DNA of 19,322 bases, from the NCBI GenBank assembly GCA_047608975.1, contig JBLFYM010000111.1:1-19322 (forward strand), read 5' to 3'. Within the stretch, counting starts at the first letter, position 1, and every line of letters starts with the position of its first letter. The notes below the pieces were generated by a model. It did no database searches. It had not been told where the DNA came from and saw nothing but the letters and a program-made list of their open reading frames with translations. The DNA is from GCA-2715965 sp047608975 (GTDB taxonomy: Bacteria; Verrucomicrobiota; Verrucomicrobiia; Limisphaerales; JAYPXF01). Shown in pieces: positions 8,312 to 15,564 of this stretch. Position numbers and translations under genes: made by a program.

Positions 8312-9013
8312 ATGATGAAGAGTCTAATTCTCGTCGCTGCAATCGCCGTTGGACTATCAACGGCAGCGGCCGCCCCCAAGAACTCGCTGAGCACGACCGA
8401 GAAAGCCGATGGCTGGCGACTGCTGTTCAATGGCAAGAATCTCGATGGCTGGCGCACCTATGGCCCGGCTGGCACGATCCGCGACGGTTGGCAGATCGAG
8501 GGCGGCCTGCTGGTGAAGAAGGCCAATACCAGCGGCGGGGACATCATGACGAAAGAGACCTTCGTTGATTTCGAGTTCACCTGGGAATGGAACCTCGCCA
8601 AGGACGGCAACAACGGCGTGAAATATTTCATCATCGAAGAACGCAAACGCACGATCGGCCACGAATACCAGATCCTCGACGACTTCGGTCATCCGGATGG
8701 AAAGAAGGGCAAGGATCGCCAGGTGGCAGGATTCTACGATGTCTTGCCGCCGTCTGATGACAAGCCCCGACGCGAACCCGGCAAGTGGAACCAGTCACGC
8801 CTGGTAGTGAAAGGCAACCAGGTCGAGCATTGGCTGAACGGCGCGAAAGTCCTCGCATACGAATGTGGCAGCAAACGCGTCCTCGACGCCGTTCAGGAGA
8901 GCAAATTCAAGAAGGTGGAGGGATTCGGAATGAAAGTCCGCGGCCACATCCTGCTGACCGATCACAAGGACGAGTGCAAGTTCCGCAATCTGAAGCTGCG
9001 CGAATTGAAATAG
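8312..9013 (+). CDS. Secreted single-domain DUF1080 protein (second of a tandem pair)
   Basis: A short signal peptide (SLILVAAIAVGLSTAAAA) precedes one DUF1080 domain. It opens WRLLFNGKNLDGWRTYG and continues with VDFEFTWEWNLAKDGNNG, GHEYQILDDFGHPDG, GKWNQSRLVV and VEHWLNGAKVLAYE, ending CKFRNLKLREL. It is clearly a paralogue of the gene immediately upstream (same landmarks in the same order) but well diverged, pointing to an old duplication and probably a different substrate. The 24-base gap implies co-transcription. Two adjacent ATG codons (8312 and 8315) could both serve as start, and neither has a Shine-Dalgarno. As with its neighbours, 3-keto-glycoside hydrolysis is a family-based inference. 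Confidence 0.87.
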   Translation: MMKSLILVAAIAVGLSTAAAAPKNSLSTTEKADGWRLLFNGKNLDGWRTYGPAGTIRDGWQIEGGLLVKKANTSGGDIMTKETFVDFEFTWEWNLAKDGNNGVKYFIIEERKRTIGHEYQILDDFGHPDGKKGKDRQVAGFYDVLPPSDDKPRREPGKWNQSRLVVKGNQVEHWLNGAKVLAYECGSKRVLDAVQESKFKKVEGFGMKVRGHILLTDHKDECKFRNLKLRELK

Positions 9014-9161
9014 CCGTGGTCAATCGGGCTGCCATGTCAGCGACTTGGAAGCCCGAACTGGAATTATCAGCGGCTAAGTCCAACCGACTGCCAGTGCTCG
9101 ACAGGAATGCGGGAGGGTCTAGTTTCCGTCCATGTCATCATCTGATCTCTCGAGTCCCCTC

Positions 9162-10025
9162 ATGAAACGCCGGACGTTTGTCCGGAACGGAACCTTGTTT
9201 CTTGCCGCCGGGGCGTCCGTTCCCGATCTGCTGGCTGCGGGCGCCGATAAACCGTTGGCGCGGATTGGAATCGTAACGGATTTGCATCACGCCGAAAAAC
9301 CTGCCCGGGGCAGTCGGCACTATCGTGAATCATTTGGGAAGCTCGAAGAGGCGGGGCGCGCATTTGCCAAGGCAGCTCCGGAGCATGTCGTCGAGTTGGG
9401 GGACTTCATTGATTCCGCTGATTCCATTCCGGCGGAGAAACGACACTTGCGGTCAGTGCAGAAGAAATTCACTGAACTACCGGGAATCAAGCATCACGTC
9501 TTGGGAAATCATTGTGTGCACACGCTGACGAAACGCGAGTTTCTCGATGAGGTTGAGCGGCCACGTTCCTACTACTCATTTGATCATGCCGGGCATCATT
9601 TCGTGGTACTCGATTCCTGCTTTCGCGGTGACGGCGTCGCCTATCAGCGGAAGAATTTTGTGTGGACCGATCCAAATGTGCCGGCCGAGGAACTCGAATG
9701 GTTGGCGGCGGATCTCAAATCAGCAAAGACGCCAACAATCATCCTCGCGCATCAGCGGCTCGATGTGACGGACAATCACGGCGTGAAAAACGCCGCCGCC
9801 GTCCGGAAAATCCTGGAGAACTCCCAGCGCGTGCGCGCCGTGTTCCAAGGGCACAGCCACCAGAACGATCACAAAGAAATCAATGGGATTCACTACACGA
9901 CCATCGTCGCGATGGTTGAAGGAACGGGGGCTGAAAACAACGGCTACGCGATCTTGAACATCTTGGGGAACGGCGGCCTTTCACTGACCGGTTTCCGGAA
10001 GCAGGTGGATCGAAAGTTGAGCTAA
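9162..10025 (+). CDS. Exported calcineurin-like metallophosphoesterase
   Basis: The protein starts with a Tat-like or Sec-like signal (MKRRTFVRNGTLFLAAGAS). It then shows the metal-binding signature of calcineurin-type phosphoesterases in order: D40-x-H42 (TDLHH), G80-D81 (LGDFID), G115-N116-H117 (LGNHC), H197 (LAHQR) and G230-H231-x-H233 (GHSH), numbered from the ATG at 9162. All metal ligands are present, so it should be an active phosphodiesterase or phosphomonoesterase; the substrate is unknown. ATG at 9132 would add ten residues; a GGAGG-like sequence at about 9112-9117 lies near it but 15 bases away. I prefer 9162 because it places the RR motif at the N-terminus. It follows the DUF1080 pair after 148 bases (118 to the 9132 start), so co-transcription is possible but not shown. 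It is convergent with the zinc-ribbon gene. Confidence 0.85.
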   Translation: MKRRTFVRNGTLFLAAGASVPDLLAAGADKPLARIGIVTDLHHAEKPARGSRHYRESFGKLEEAGRAFAKAAPEHVVELGDFIDSADSIPAEKRHLRSVQKKFTELPGIKHHVLGNHCVHTLTKREFLDEVERPRSYYSFDHAGHHFVVLDSCFRGDGVAYQRKNFVWTDPNVPAEELEWLAADLKSAKTPTIILAHQRLDVTDNHGVKNAAAVRKILENSQRVRAVFQGHSHQNDHKEINGIHYTTIVAMVEGTGAENNGYAILNILGNGGLSLTGFRKQVDRKLS

Positions 10026-10095
10026 GCGGGTGCTTTTCACCCCAGCATCCACTCGCTCACGCTCGCCGCCACATTTCGTCGCGTAAAAATTCCGA

Positions 10096-11433
10096 TTACT
10101 TTTTCTTCCCCTTTTTGCGGGGCGGCTGTTTGCCCTTTTTGGAAGGAGGGCGCATTGACGGATCAAAGCCTGGCGGTGGGCCGTCCATGCCAGGTCCACC
10201 CATATCGCCGCCGCCGGGCCCACCCGGGCCGCCGGCACCGCCGAACATCTGCATGAACATTCCGAACGCGCCCCCAAGCGCCTGATCAAATTCCGGCTGG
10301 CTGTTGGCATTTTCGAAGGTCGCCAGAAGGCCTTCCACCATGCCCATCATCATCATCGCCTGGGCGCTGGTCTGTTGCTTTTCCTTGGTGGCCTTTTCGA
10401 TCCCAGCGCGAGCGCCCTTCATCTGTTCATCCCAATCAGAAGCGATTTCCTGCGGAACCCATCGCCCTTCAACCTGAATAAATTTCTCTGTCTGATTCGT
10501 GACTCCCGGGATCTTCATCTCGACCTCTGCCACCCCTTCCGTGGTGTTGAGCACGGTGACGGTAATATTCCTTAACGCCGCCAGGTCATTCCCCGTCTTG
10601 TTGCTCGGTGCGAGCCGGGCCAATGACTCGATGTCGGTCATGAACTTCGCGCCGGTCGTGCCCAGAAAATCACCGACATCCAAAGTTTTCAGGCTGTCCA
10701 GCTTCGCCAGATCGCTCTCGGTCACCGTGCTGAGGAGGCCCACCATCCCGTCCCAACCAGCTGCGATCTCATCCTTCTTCGGATTCATCGCGAGCATCTG
10801 GTTGCCCATGACAAATTCCTTCTTATCCCGCAGCACGCCCACCAAGCGGGAGGCAATTGAAAATCCCATATCCCAAGCCAGCGGATCGGCGGTCTCCGCC
10901 GCTTGATGGATCAAATCGTTCACATCCGTCTGATAGGAGGCGGGTAGTGCGTCCCAGATCCCGCGCGGATTTCCGTCAGCGAGCGCGTGCGCGACAGCGA
11001 GCACCATTCCATCGGGAGTATCTGGGATTTCCACCGGTGGTAGTGGCTCCATGCTTGCGGCCGGATCCTCACCGTCAGCCAAGGAAGCCATCGTTGCCAT
11101 GTCAGTCTCCGGTTCTGAGGATGAATCCGGCTTAGGTGTATCAGTGGCCGGTGCCGATGCGGGCGGAGTGACGGAGGCGGTTGAAACCTTGTTCTTGGCA
11201 CCCGATGTAATGAGAAATACCAACCCGACAATCACACAGACGACGGACAGCGATACGCCGATGATCATCGGCTTGTTATTGCCGCCTCCCGCAGAAGGAA
11301 CGACATACTTGGTGAGTTCCCCTTTTTTGTTCAGCTGGAACAGATGTTCGCAGTGCGGGCAGGCAAGTGCCGCGCCATACAGATCTTCGGAGATTTCAAT
11401 CTGGCCTTTGCAGCCGGGACAGGTAATCGACAT
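10096..11433 (-). CDS. Membrane-anchored zinc-ribbon protein of unknown function with a Gly/Pro/Met-rich, basic tail
   Basis: The first 30 residues form a likely zinc ribbon with two CxxC pairs (C5-x2-C8 and C25-x2-C28, within ITCPGCKGQIEIS and ALACPHCEHLF). One transmembrane helix follows at about 56-76 (MIIGVSLSVVCVIVGLVFLI). A Ser/Pro/Asp-rich linker (about 78-130) leads to a soluble, mostly helical region containing DTPDGMVLAVAHALADGNPRG. The last 50 or so residues are low-complexity: Gly/Pro/Met/Asp-rich, then Lys/Arg-rich. The likely topology is zinc ribbon in the cytoplasm and the larger domain outside. I do not recognise a family with known function, though similar architectures occur in Verrucomicrobiota. 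The start is well supported by GAGGA five bases before the ATG. It is a single gene between two convergent or divergent neighbours. Confidence 0.8.
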   Translation of the reverse strand: MSITCPGCKGQIEISEDLYGAALACPHCEHLFQLNKKGELTKYVVPSAGGGNNKPMIIGVSLSVVCVIVGLVFLITSGAKNKVSTASVTPPASAPATDTPKPDSSSEPETDMATMASLADGEDPAASMEPLPPVEIPDTPDGMVLAVAHALADGNPRGIWDALPASYQTDVNDLIHQAAETADPLAWDMGFSIASRLVGVLRDKKEFVMGNQMLAMNPKKDEIAAGWDGMVGLLSTVTESDLAKLDSLKTLDVGDFLGTTGAKFMTDIESLARLAPSNKTGNDLAALRNITVTVLNTTEGVAEVEMKIPGVTNQTEKFIQVEGRWVPQEIASDWDEQMKGARAGIEKATKEKQQTSAQAMMMMGMVEGLLATFENANSQPEFDQALGGAFGMFMQMFGGAGGPGGPGGGDMGGPGMDGPPPGFDPSMRPPSKKGKQPPRKKGKKK

Positions 11434-11438
11434 AGTTT

Positions 11439-11443
11439 TCCTC
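11439..11443 (-). promoter_or_regulatory. Shine-Dalgarno GAGGA of the zinc-ribbon gene
   Basis: On the minus strand GAGGA lies five bases before the ATG at 11433, a near-ideal spacing that decides this start. Confidence 0.65.
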
Positions 11444-11568
11444 GGTTAAGTGGTGTTTCAGTTCCTTCGGGGTTCCTGCAGCCTAGGTGAGTGCATTTTG
11501 GAAGTCACTGAATATTCCGAAGGGAAAGATCCGTAAAAGTCACCAAGGAGAGAGCGATCCACATCACA

Positions 11569-11602
11569 CCTTGGCTTCGGTTGGCAACCGAATTCGCCAA
11601 GG
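11569..11602 (+). repeat. Inverted repeat (hairpin), copy 1 of a paired motif
   Basis: An outer 7-bp stem (CCTTGGC with GCCAAGG) and an inner perfect 7-bp stem (TTCGGTTGGCAACCGAA, loop GGC) form one extended hairpin with a 3-base bulge. The inner 17-mer recurs 75 bases downstream with one base pair changed compensatorily. There is no T-run, so it is not a simple terminator. Confidence 0.6.
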
Positions 11603-11612
11603 GAATCCAACT

Positions 11613-11634
11613 GCGTCTTCAGATATGCTGACGC
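11613..11634 (+). repeat. Imperfect inverted repeat between the paired hairpins
   Basis: GCG plus TCAG pair with CTGA plus CGC around an ATATG loop, with a 3-base bulge. It is weaker than its neighbours but has the same bulged layout as copy 1. Confidence 0.35.
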
Positions 11635-11649
11635 GTGGATGCCATACGT

Positions 11650-11668
11650 CTTCGATTGGCAATCGAAG
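11650..11668 (+). repeat. Inverted repeat (hairpin), copy 2 of a paired motif
   Basis: CTTCGATTGGCAATCGAAG is a perfect 8-bp stem with a GGC loop. Compared with copy 1, the fifth base pair is A-T instead of G-C; both sides changed together and the loop is identical. It lies 81 bases before the chosen flavoprotein start. Confidence 0.6.
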
Positions 11669-11749
11669 CCACGGGCGGGAGTTCGAGCCCGGCGGATTTG
11701 TAATGGTTCGATGCCCACCAGAAATATCGAGCACCCAATCCGGATTTTC

Positions 11750-13042
11750 ATGGCGTTCGCCGCTGATTTGGGAAAACTCACCGACTCATTTGTGACTGGC
11801 TCAAGAGATATAGAGAGAGACGTGATCATCATCGGTGGCGGAGCCGCCGGTTTCTTTGCGGCGATTCATTGTGCCGAATCCGCGCCCGACCGATCGGTAA
11901 CGATACTTGAGAAGGGGTCGAAGGTATTGACCAAGGTATTGGTCTCGGGCGGGGGACGCTGCAACGTGATGCACTCCTGCTTTCAGGCAAACGATCTGGT
12001 GAGCCGGTACCCGCGCGGGAAGCGAGAATTGTTGGGACCGTTCAATCACTTCAGTCCCGTTCAGACAAAACAATGGTTCGAGGCACGCGGCGTTACGCTG
12101 AAGACGGAGGCCGACGGCAGGATGTTTCCCACCACCGATCGTTCGGAGACCATCGCCGACTGCCTCATCAAGGCAGCGGAAGAGGCGGGGGTCGCGGTAC
12201 GCAAACGGCAGACCGTAAAACAATTGGAGCGGTTGCCAGATGGTCGATTCCGAATCGAATGTGACGGTGGGGAAACGAGCTGGATCGCTCATCGGCTGAT
12301 GGTGGCCACCGGCGGGATGAGACCGGGGCCCTTGATGAACTCACTCGTTGCCTTCGGGCACAAGATCCAGAAGCTTGCCCCTTCCCTGTTTACGTTTCAT
12401 ATCGACGATCCCCGGCTGAAGGGACTGCAGGGTTTGAGTGTTGCGGAAGCAGAGGTAATAATTCCCGGCACGAAGCTACGAGAATCCGGACCCTTGTTGA
12501 TCACCCACTGGGGATTGAGCGGCCCGGCAATTCTGAAATTGTCGGCTTGGGGCGCGCGCGAACTTTGCGATCGTGAATACCGGTTCGACTGCCGGATCAA
12601 CTGGATCCCCGGCGCGGGCTGCGACGACGTTCTCCGCGGTCTGAAGGAGATGAAGAATCGGGAAGGACGAAAACGCGTCGCCGCCACCCGTCCCTTCGAA
12701 CTCCCCCGTCGTATCTGGGAACGTTTGGTGGCGGCGTCACGAATCCGGGAGGACATGACCTGGAGTCAGGTCGGTAACGCGGCCCTCCAATCTCTGGCAG
12801 GCGAACTGAGCGCCGGTGATTACAAGGTGACGGGCAAGAGCATGAACAAGGAAGAGTTCGTCACCTGCGGCGGCGTGAGCCTGAAAGAGGTGAATTTCAA
12901 GACGATGGAAAGCAAGCTCACCGCCGGTCTGCATTTCGGTGGTGAAGTCCTCGACGTGGACGGAATCACCGGCGGTTTCAACTTCCAGGCCGCCTGGACC
13001 ACGGGAAGTATCGCCGGTGCGGCGATGGCCACAGCAGGTTAG
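11750..13042 (+). CDS. NAD(P)/FAD-dependent oxidoreductase, BaiN/HI0933 family
   Basis: The FAD-binding Rossmann motif is clear (DVIIIGGGAAGFFAAIHCAE, about residues 24-43 from ATG 11750), followed by the family signature SGGGRCNVMHS (66-76). The C-terminal FAD-contact region reads GEVLDVDGITGGFNFQAAW and ends GSIAGAAMA. Length (430 residues) and motif order fit the HI0933/YhiN (BaiN/RdsA) flavoproteins, cytoplasmic enzymes whose natural substrate is mostly unknown; the name BaiN does not imply bile-acid chemistry here. The start is uncertain. Family members usually begin a few residues before DVIIIGGG, so GTG at 11792 or ATG at 11750 are both possible, and none has a Shine-Dalgarno. ATG at 11639 is in frame but would translate one of the hairpins and is unlikely. 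It is convergent with the PfkB gene, 36 bases away. Confidence 0.9.
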   Translation: MAFAADLGKLTDSFVTGSRDIERDVIIIGGGAAGFFAAIHCAESAPDRSVTILEKGSKVLTKVLVSGGGRCNVMHSCFQANDLVSRYPRGKRELLGPFNHFSPVQTKQWFEARGVTLKTEADGRMFPTTDRSETIADCLIKAAEEAGVAVRKRQTVKQLERLPDGRFRIECDGGETSWIAHRLMVATGGMRPGPLMNSLVAFGHKIQKLAPSLFTFHIDDPRLKGLQGLSVAEAEVIIPGTKLRESGPLLITHWGLSGPAILKLSAWGARELCDREYRFDCRINWIPGAGCDDVLRGLKEMKNREGRKRVAATRPFELPRRIWERLVAASRIREDMTWSQVGNAALQSLAGELSAGDYKVTGKSMNKEEFVTCGGVSLKEVNFKTMESKLTAGLHFGGEVLDVDGITGGFNFQAAWTTGSIAGAAMATAG

Positions 13043-13078
13043 CTGGGGACGGTATTCGGCTCGTCCATTGAATTGAGC

Positions 13079-13978
13079 CTACCCGGCAGAGAATGTCTCG
13101 ATCTGTCGTAGGGTCGGAAGCGCGGCTCGATTCCCAAGGGTGCGGCATTTGAGCGCTGCGGCCGTCACGGCAAACCTGAGAGATCGCTCGGGCGTCCAGT
13201 TCTGGAGCGAGGCAAAAAGACACGCGCCGGCGAAGGTATCCCCTGCTCCGTTCGTATCCACCGCCGCCACGCTCAGCGCAGGTTCATGGATTGAGGCACC
13301 GTCGCTGGTGAACAGGGACGCGCCGTTGCCGCCGTCGGTAATGGTCACTCGAGTCGGCCCCATGCCCATCAACTCACGCGCACCGCATTCCGGATCGGCA
13401 GTCTCAAAGAGTTGCTGAATCAGGCGCAGCGGACAGTTCAACCAATCCACATTTCCCAACAGCTCTCCCAGGTGCGGCTTGGGCGACCCGAGATCCATGA
13501 AGACCCGACCACCGTTGGTTCTGACGATCTGCGCGGCCTTGACCGCAGCCAAAGTTGACCAACCGTCGAGGTGCAGAGCAGCGACTCCCTGCAACGCCTC
13601 CGATCGGATTTCGGACGCTTCAATCTGATGACTGCCACGGTGCGCGGCAATTGAGCGACGACCGGTGGCCCGCTCCACCCAGACGTGCGCAAAGCCGGTC
13701 TTTGAATCCGGACGGGGCGGCGGTGTTTCGTAAGCAACGTCCTCGGCTGTCAAATCCTCTTCGATCATCTTGCCAAATCGATCCCCCGCCCAGACACCTT
13801 GAAACGTCACCGGGCAACCGAAGCGGCGCAGCAGACACAGCGCGGTTGGCACTGGACCACCCACCTGAAAACGGTCCTCGCTGATCTCCCCTTTGGTATC
13901 CGGCTCCGGCAGAGTTTCCATGATGACCTGGTGATCGATCACCACGGTTCCAAGACCGTAAATGTGAGGCGTATTCAT
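13079..13978 (-). CDS. PfkB-family carbohydrate kinase
   Basis: This is a cytoplasmic ATP-dependent sugar or nucleoside kinase of the ribokinase fold. The N-terminus has the family pattern HIYGLGTVVIDHQVIME, then the substrate-side glycine pair (QVGGPVPTALCLLRRFG) and WAGDRFGKMI. The C-terminal PfkB signature VDTNGAGDTFAGACLF contains the GAGD anion hole with the catalytic Asp at about residue 247. ITDGGNGASLF matches the ATP-side strand. Substrate cannot be told; fructose, ribose or a 2-keto-gluconate-like sugar are all possible. I start at ATG 13978, where homology begins (MNTPHIYGLG). An in-frame ATG at 14065 would add 29 residues with no family resemblance. No clear Shine-Dalgarno is seen. 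It is divergent from the MFS gene. Confidence 0.9.
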   Translation of the reverse strand: MNTPHIYGLGTVVIDHQVIMETLPEPDTKGEISEDRFQVGGPVPTALCLLRRFGCPVTFQGVWAGDRFGKMIEEDLTAEDVAYETPPPRPDSKTGFAHVWVERATGRRSIAAHRGSHQIEASEIRSEALQGVAALHLDGWSTLAAVKAAQIVRTNGGRVFMDLGSPKPHLGELLGNVDWLNCPLRLIQQLFETADPECGARELMGMGPTRVTITDGGNGASLFTSDGASIHEPALSVAAVDTNGAGDTFAGACLFASLQNWTPERSLRFAVTAAALKCRTLGNRAALPTLRQIETFSAG

Positions 13979-14173
13979 TGTGTTGCAGATCCGTGCGGAT
14001 ATCCGGAGGACCATGAGGAAACCAACGCGCTGAGGCAATGCGCAGGGCGAATTCCAGTTCAGCAAAACCGGGCATCGACCTGAACGATACCGACAAGCCT
14101 CGAATCAATCGCCGGAATCGATTCGCAGGTTGCTCTTGGTTAAACCGCAACCACACACTTCGCCAATCCAAAT
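13979..14173. other. Divergent intergenic region between PfkB and MFS genes
   Basis: This 195-base spacer must contain promoters for both genes, but I see no confident -35/-10 pair on either strand. An inverted repeat GGTTGC/GCAACC (14128-14133 and 14147-14152) with an inner GGT/ACC lies 22 bases before the MFS start. A palindrome GAATCGATTC sits at 14115-14124. Either could be an operator, but this is speculative. Confidence 0.4.
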
Positions 14174-15469
14174 ATGAGTGCGACTCCTTCAACCGACACA
14201 TCACCCACACCCTGGCGACGGAGTTTCTGGAGTTTGTTCGTCGTCCAGTTCCAAGGGGCATTCAGCGACAACGTCTTCAAGTTTATGGTGGTATTCCTCG
14301 TCAGCGCCTCCGTTACGGACGAGGTCCGCGACAAATTCATCCCCGTGATCCTCGCCCTGTTCTCTTTGCCGTTTCTGCTGTTCTCGATGGCCGCGGGTTA
14401 TCTCGCCGACCGGTATCCGAAACCCCGTGTCATCGTCGGGACCAAGGTTTTGGAGATCGTGATTATGATTGCCGGAACAGTCGGATTGTATCTGCAGAAC
14501 ACGATCATGCTGACGGTGGTGCTCTTTTTCATGGGGGTTCAAAGTGCATTTTTCGGTCCATCGAAATATGGAATACTCCCGGAAATACTCCCGGAAGATC
14601 GTCTTTCGTGGGGCAATGGGTTCCTCGGATTGGGAACCTTTCTGGCCATCATCATGGGCGGCGTCCTGGCCGGCGTTCTGGCCGATAAACTTGGATATGA
14701 ACACGCCTGGATGGCCGGGGTGTTTCTGATTATACTCGCCGTGGTGGGCTGGCTGATCAGCAGATTCATTCCGCTGCTGGCGGCGGCAAATCCCCAAAAG
14801 GTGTTCCGTTGGAATTTCCTCGGTGAGCTGGGGACGAACATTCAGAAGATCCGGCAGGATCGCATCCTTAAGCTGGCATTGGTTGGGAGTGTGTATTTCT
14901 GGTTTATTGCCGCGCTGTTTGGTGAACCCACAGTTTTGGTCTACGGCGAGGATCTGCTGGGATTGGATGGGACGAAGATCAGCATCCTGCGGGCGTTCCT
15001 CGCGATCGGTATCGCAATCGGCTGCGCGATCGCCGGTTTTTTGTCGGGCGGTCGAATCGAGTACGCGCTCGTCCCCATCGGGATGTTTGGAATGGCCGTG
15101 GCGGCCGCTTTTCTGGGATTTCCGGGTCTGGGATTTTTCGCGGTGGGTGGCGCGCTCTTCGTATTGGGTTTCTTCGGCGGATTCTACGATATCCCGATCA
15201 ATGCCCTGCTGCAGCATCGGCCGGATGCCAAAGACAAAGGTTCGGTCATGGCGACCAACGGCTGGCTGACGTCAGCCGGAATCTTCGCTGCAGCGGGCGT
15301 ATTCTGGCTCCTCAAATCGGTTATGGGACTGGAACCGACGACAATTTTTCTGATCGGTGCCGTTGTGACCGCCGCCTTTGGCGTTTATGCGATGACCGTC
15401 GTAGGCTCGGCATTTCCCGCGTTTTTCCGGCGAATACTCGGACCACCCCCTTCCGAAGATTCCAAATAG
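14174..15469 (+). CDS. MFS transporter, LplT-like (lysophospholipid transporter family)
   Basis: This is an integral inner-membrane protein with about twelve hydrophobic segments. Its motifs match the lysophospholipid transporter LplT and the transporter half of Aas-type fusions: VQFQGAFSDNVFKFMVVFL (about 24-42), the MFS loop motif AGYLADRYPKPRVIVGTK, MGVQSAFFGPSKYGILPEIL (FGPSKYG at 127-133) and GNGFLGLGTFLAIIMGGVLAG. LplT-type proteins flip lysophospholipids inward for reacylation. Related proteins are often fused to a PlsC acyltransferase and an AMP ligase; here the chain ends after the transporter at 431 residues, and neither partner is nearby. The start ATG at 14174 is the natural one, though no Shine-Dalgarno is present. 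It lies 95 bases upstream of dxs on the same strand. Family assignment is good; the substrate is inferred. Confidence 0.85.
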   Translation: MSATPSTDTSPTPWRRSFWSLFVVQFQGAFSDNVFKFMVVFLVSASVTDEVRDKFIPVILALFSLPFLLFSMAAGYLADRYPKPRVIVGTKVLEIVIMIAGTVGLYLQNTIMLTVVLFFMGVQSAFFGPSKYGILPEILPEDRLSWGNGFLGLGTFLAIIMGGVLAGVLADKLGYEHAWMAGVFLIILAVVGWLISRFIPLLAAANPQKVFRWNFLGELGTNIQKIRQDRILKLALVGSVYFWFIAALFGEPTVLVYGEDLLGLDGTKISILRAFLAIGIAIGCAIAGFLSGGRIEYALVPIGMFGMAVAAAFLGFPGLGFFAVGGALFVLGFFGGFYDIPINALLQHRPDAKDKGSVMATNGWLTSAGIFAAAGVFWLLKSVMGLEPTTIFLIGAVVTAAFGVYAMTVVGSAFPAFFRRILGPPPSEDSK

Positions 15470-15525
15470 CCGCGCCTGGATTCACCCCATATCGCTGTAC
15501 ATCAGCGGTTTAAGGCGAACACTTC

Positions 15526-15554
15526 TTGAAACTCAGCCGGTATTCTCCTACTTA
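15526..15554 (+). promoter_or_regulatory. Possible sigma70-like promoter for dxs
   Basis: TTGAAA at 15526-15531 and TACTTA at 15549-15554 are 17 bases apart. If used, transcription would start about 15561, almost at the dxs ATG (15565), giving a leaderless or near-leaderless mRNA. The -10 match is weak. Confidence 0.3.
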
Positions 15555-15564
15555 ATAGGCTTTT

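Larger units (their letters stand above)
11434..11749. other. 316-base divergent intergenic region, hairpin-rich in its right half
   Basis: This region separates the zinc-ribbon gene (-) from the flavoprotein gene (+). Its left part holds the Shine-Dalgarno of the zinc-ribbon gene (11439-11443) and no clear promoter. The right part (11569-11691) holds four successive inverted repeats, two of them near-identical. No convincing protein is encoded: the minus-strand frame crossing it has no family features and runs into the flavoprotein gene. Confidence 0.55.

Noticed and set aside
9027..9057. CGGGCT/AGCCCG inverted repeat after the DUF1080 pair as a terminator
   Set aside because: The loop is 19 bases with mismatches and there is no T-run.
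10028..10042. GGGTG/CACCC hairpin after the metallophosphoesterase gene as a terminator
   Set aside because: The stem is only five base pairs and no T-run follows on either strand.
11640..11720. Possible tRNA ending in GGTTCGATGCCCACCA
   Set aside because: The T stem would have only two pairs, no acceptor strand upstream complements the 3' end, and there is no D arm.
11458..11832. Minus-strand open frame of 124 codons in the leader region
   Set aside because: It overlaps the flavoprotein N-terminus, has no Shine-Dalgarno and no recognisable motif, and the underlying sequence is better explained by hairpins.
13046..13065. GGACG/CGTCC repeat between the flavoprotein and PfkB genes as a shared terminator
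   Set aside because: The stem is five base pairs with a 10-base loop and no T-run on either side.
14201..15217. Minus-strand open frame (338 codons) opposite the MFS gene
   Set aside because: Its translation is very rich in charged residues and Gln/His, the usual mirror of a hydrophobic membrane protein, and no family is recognisable.
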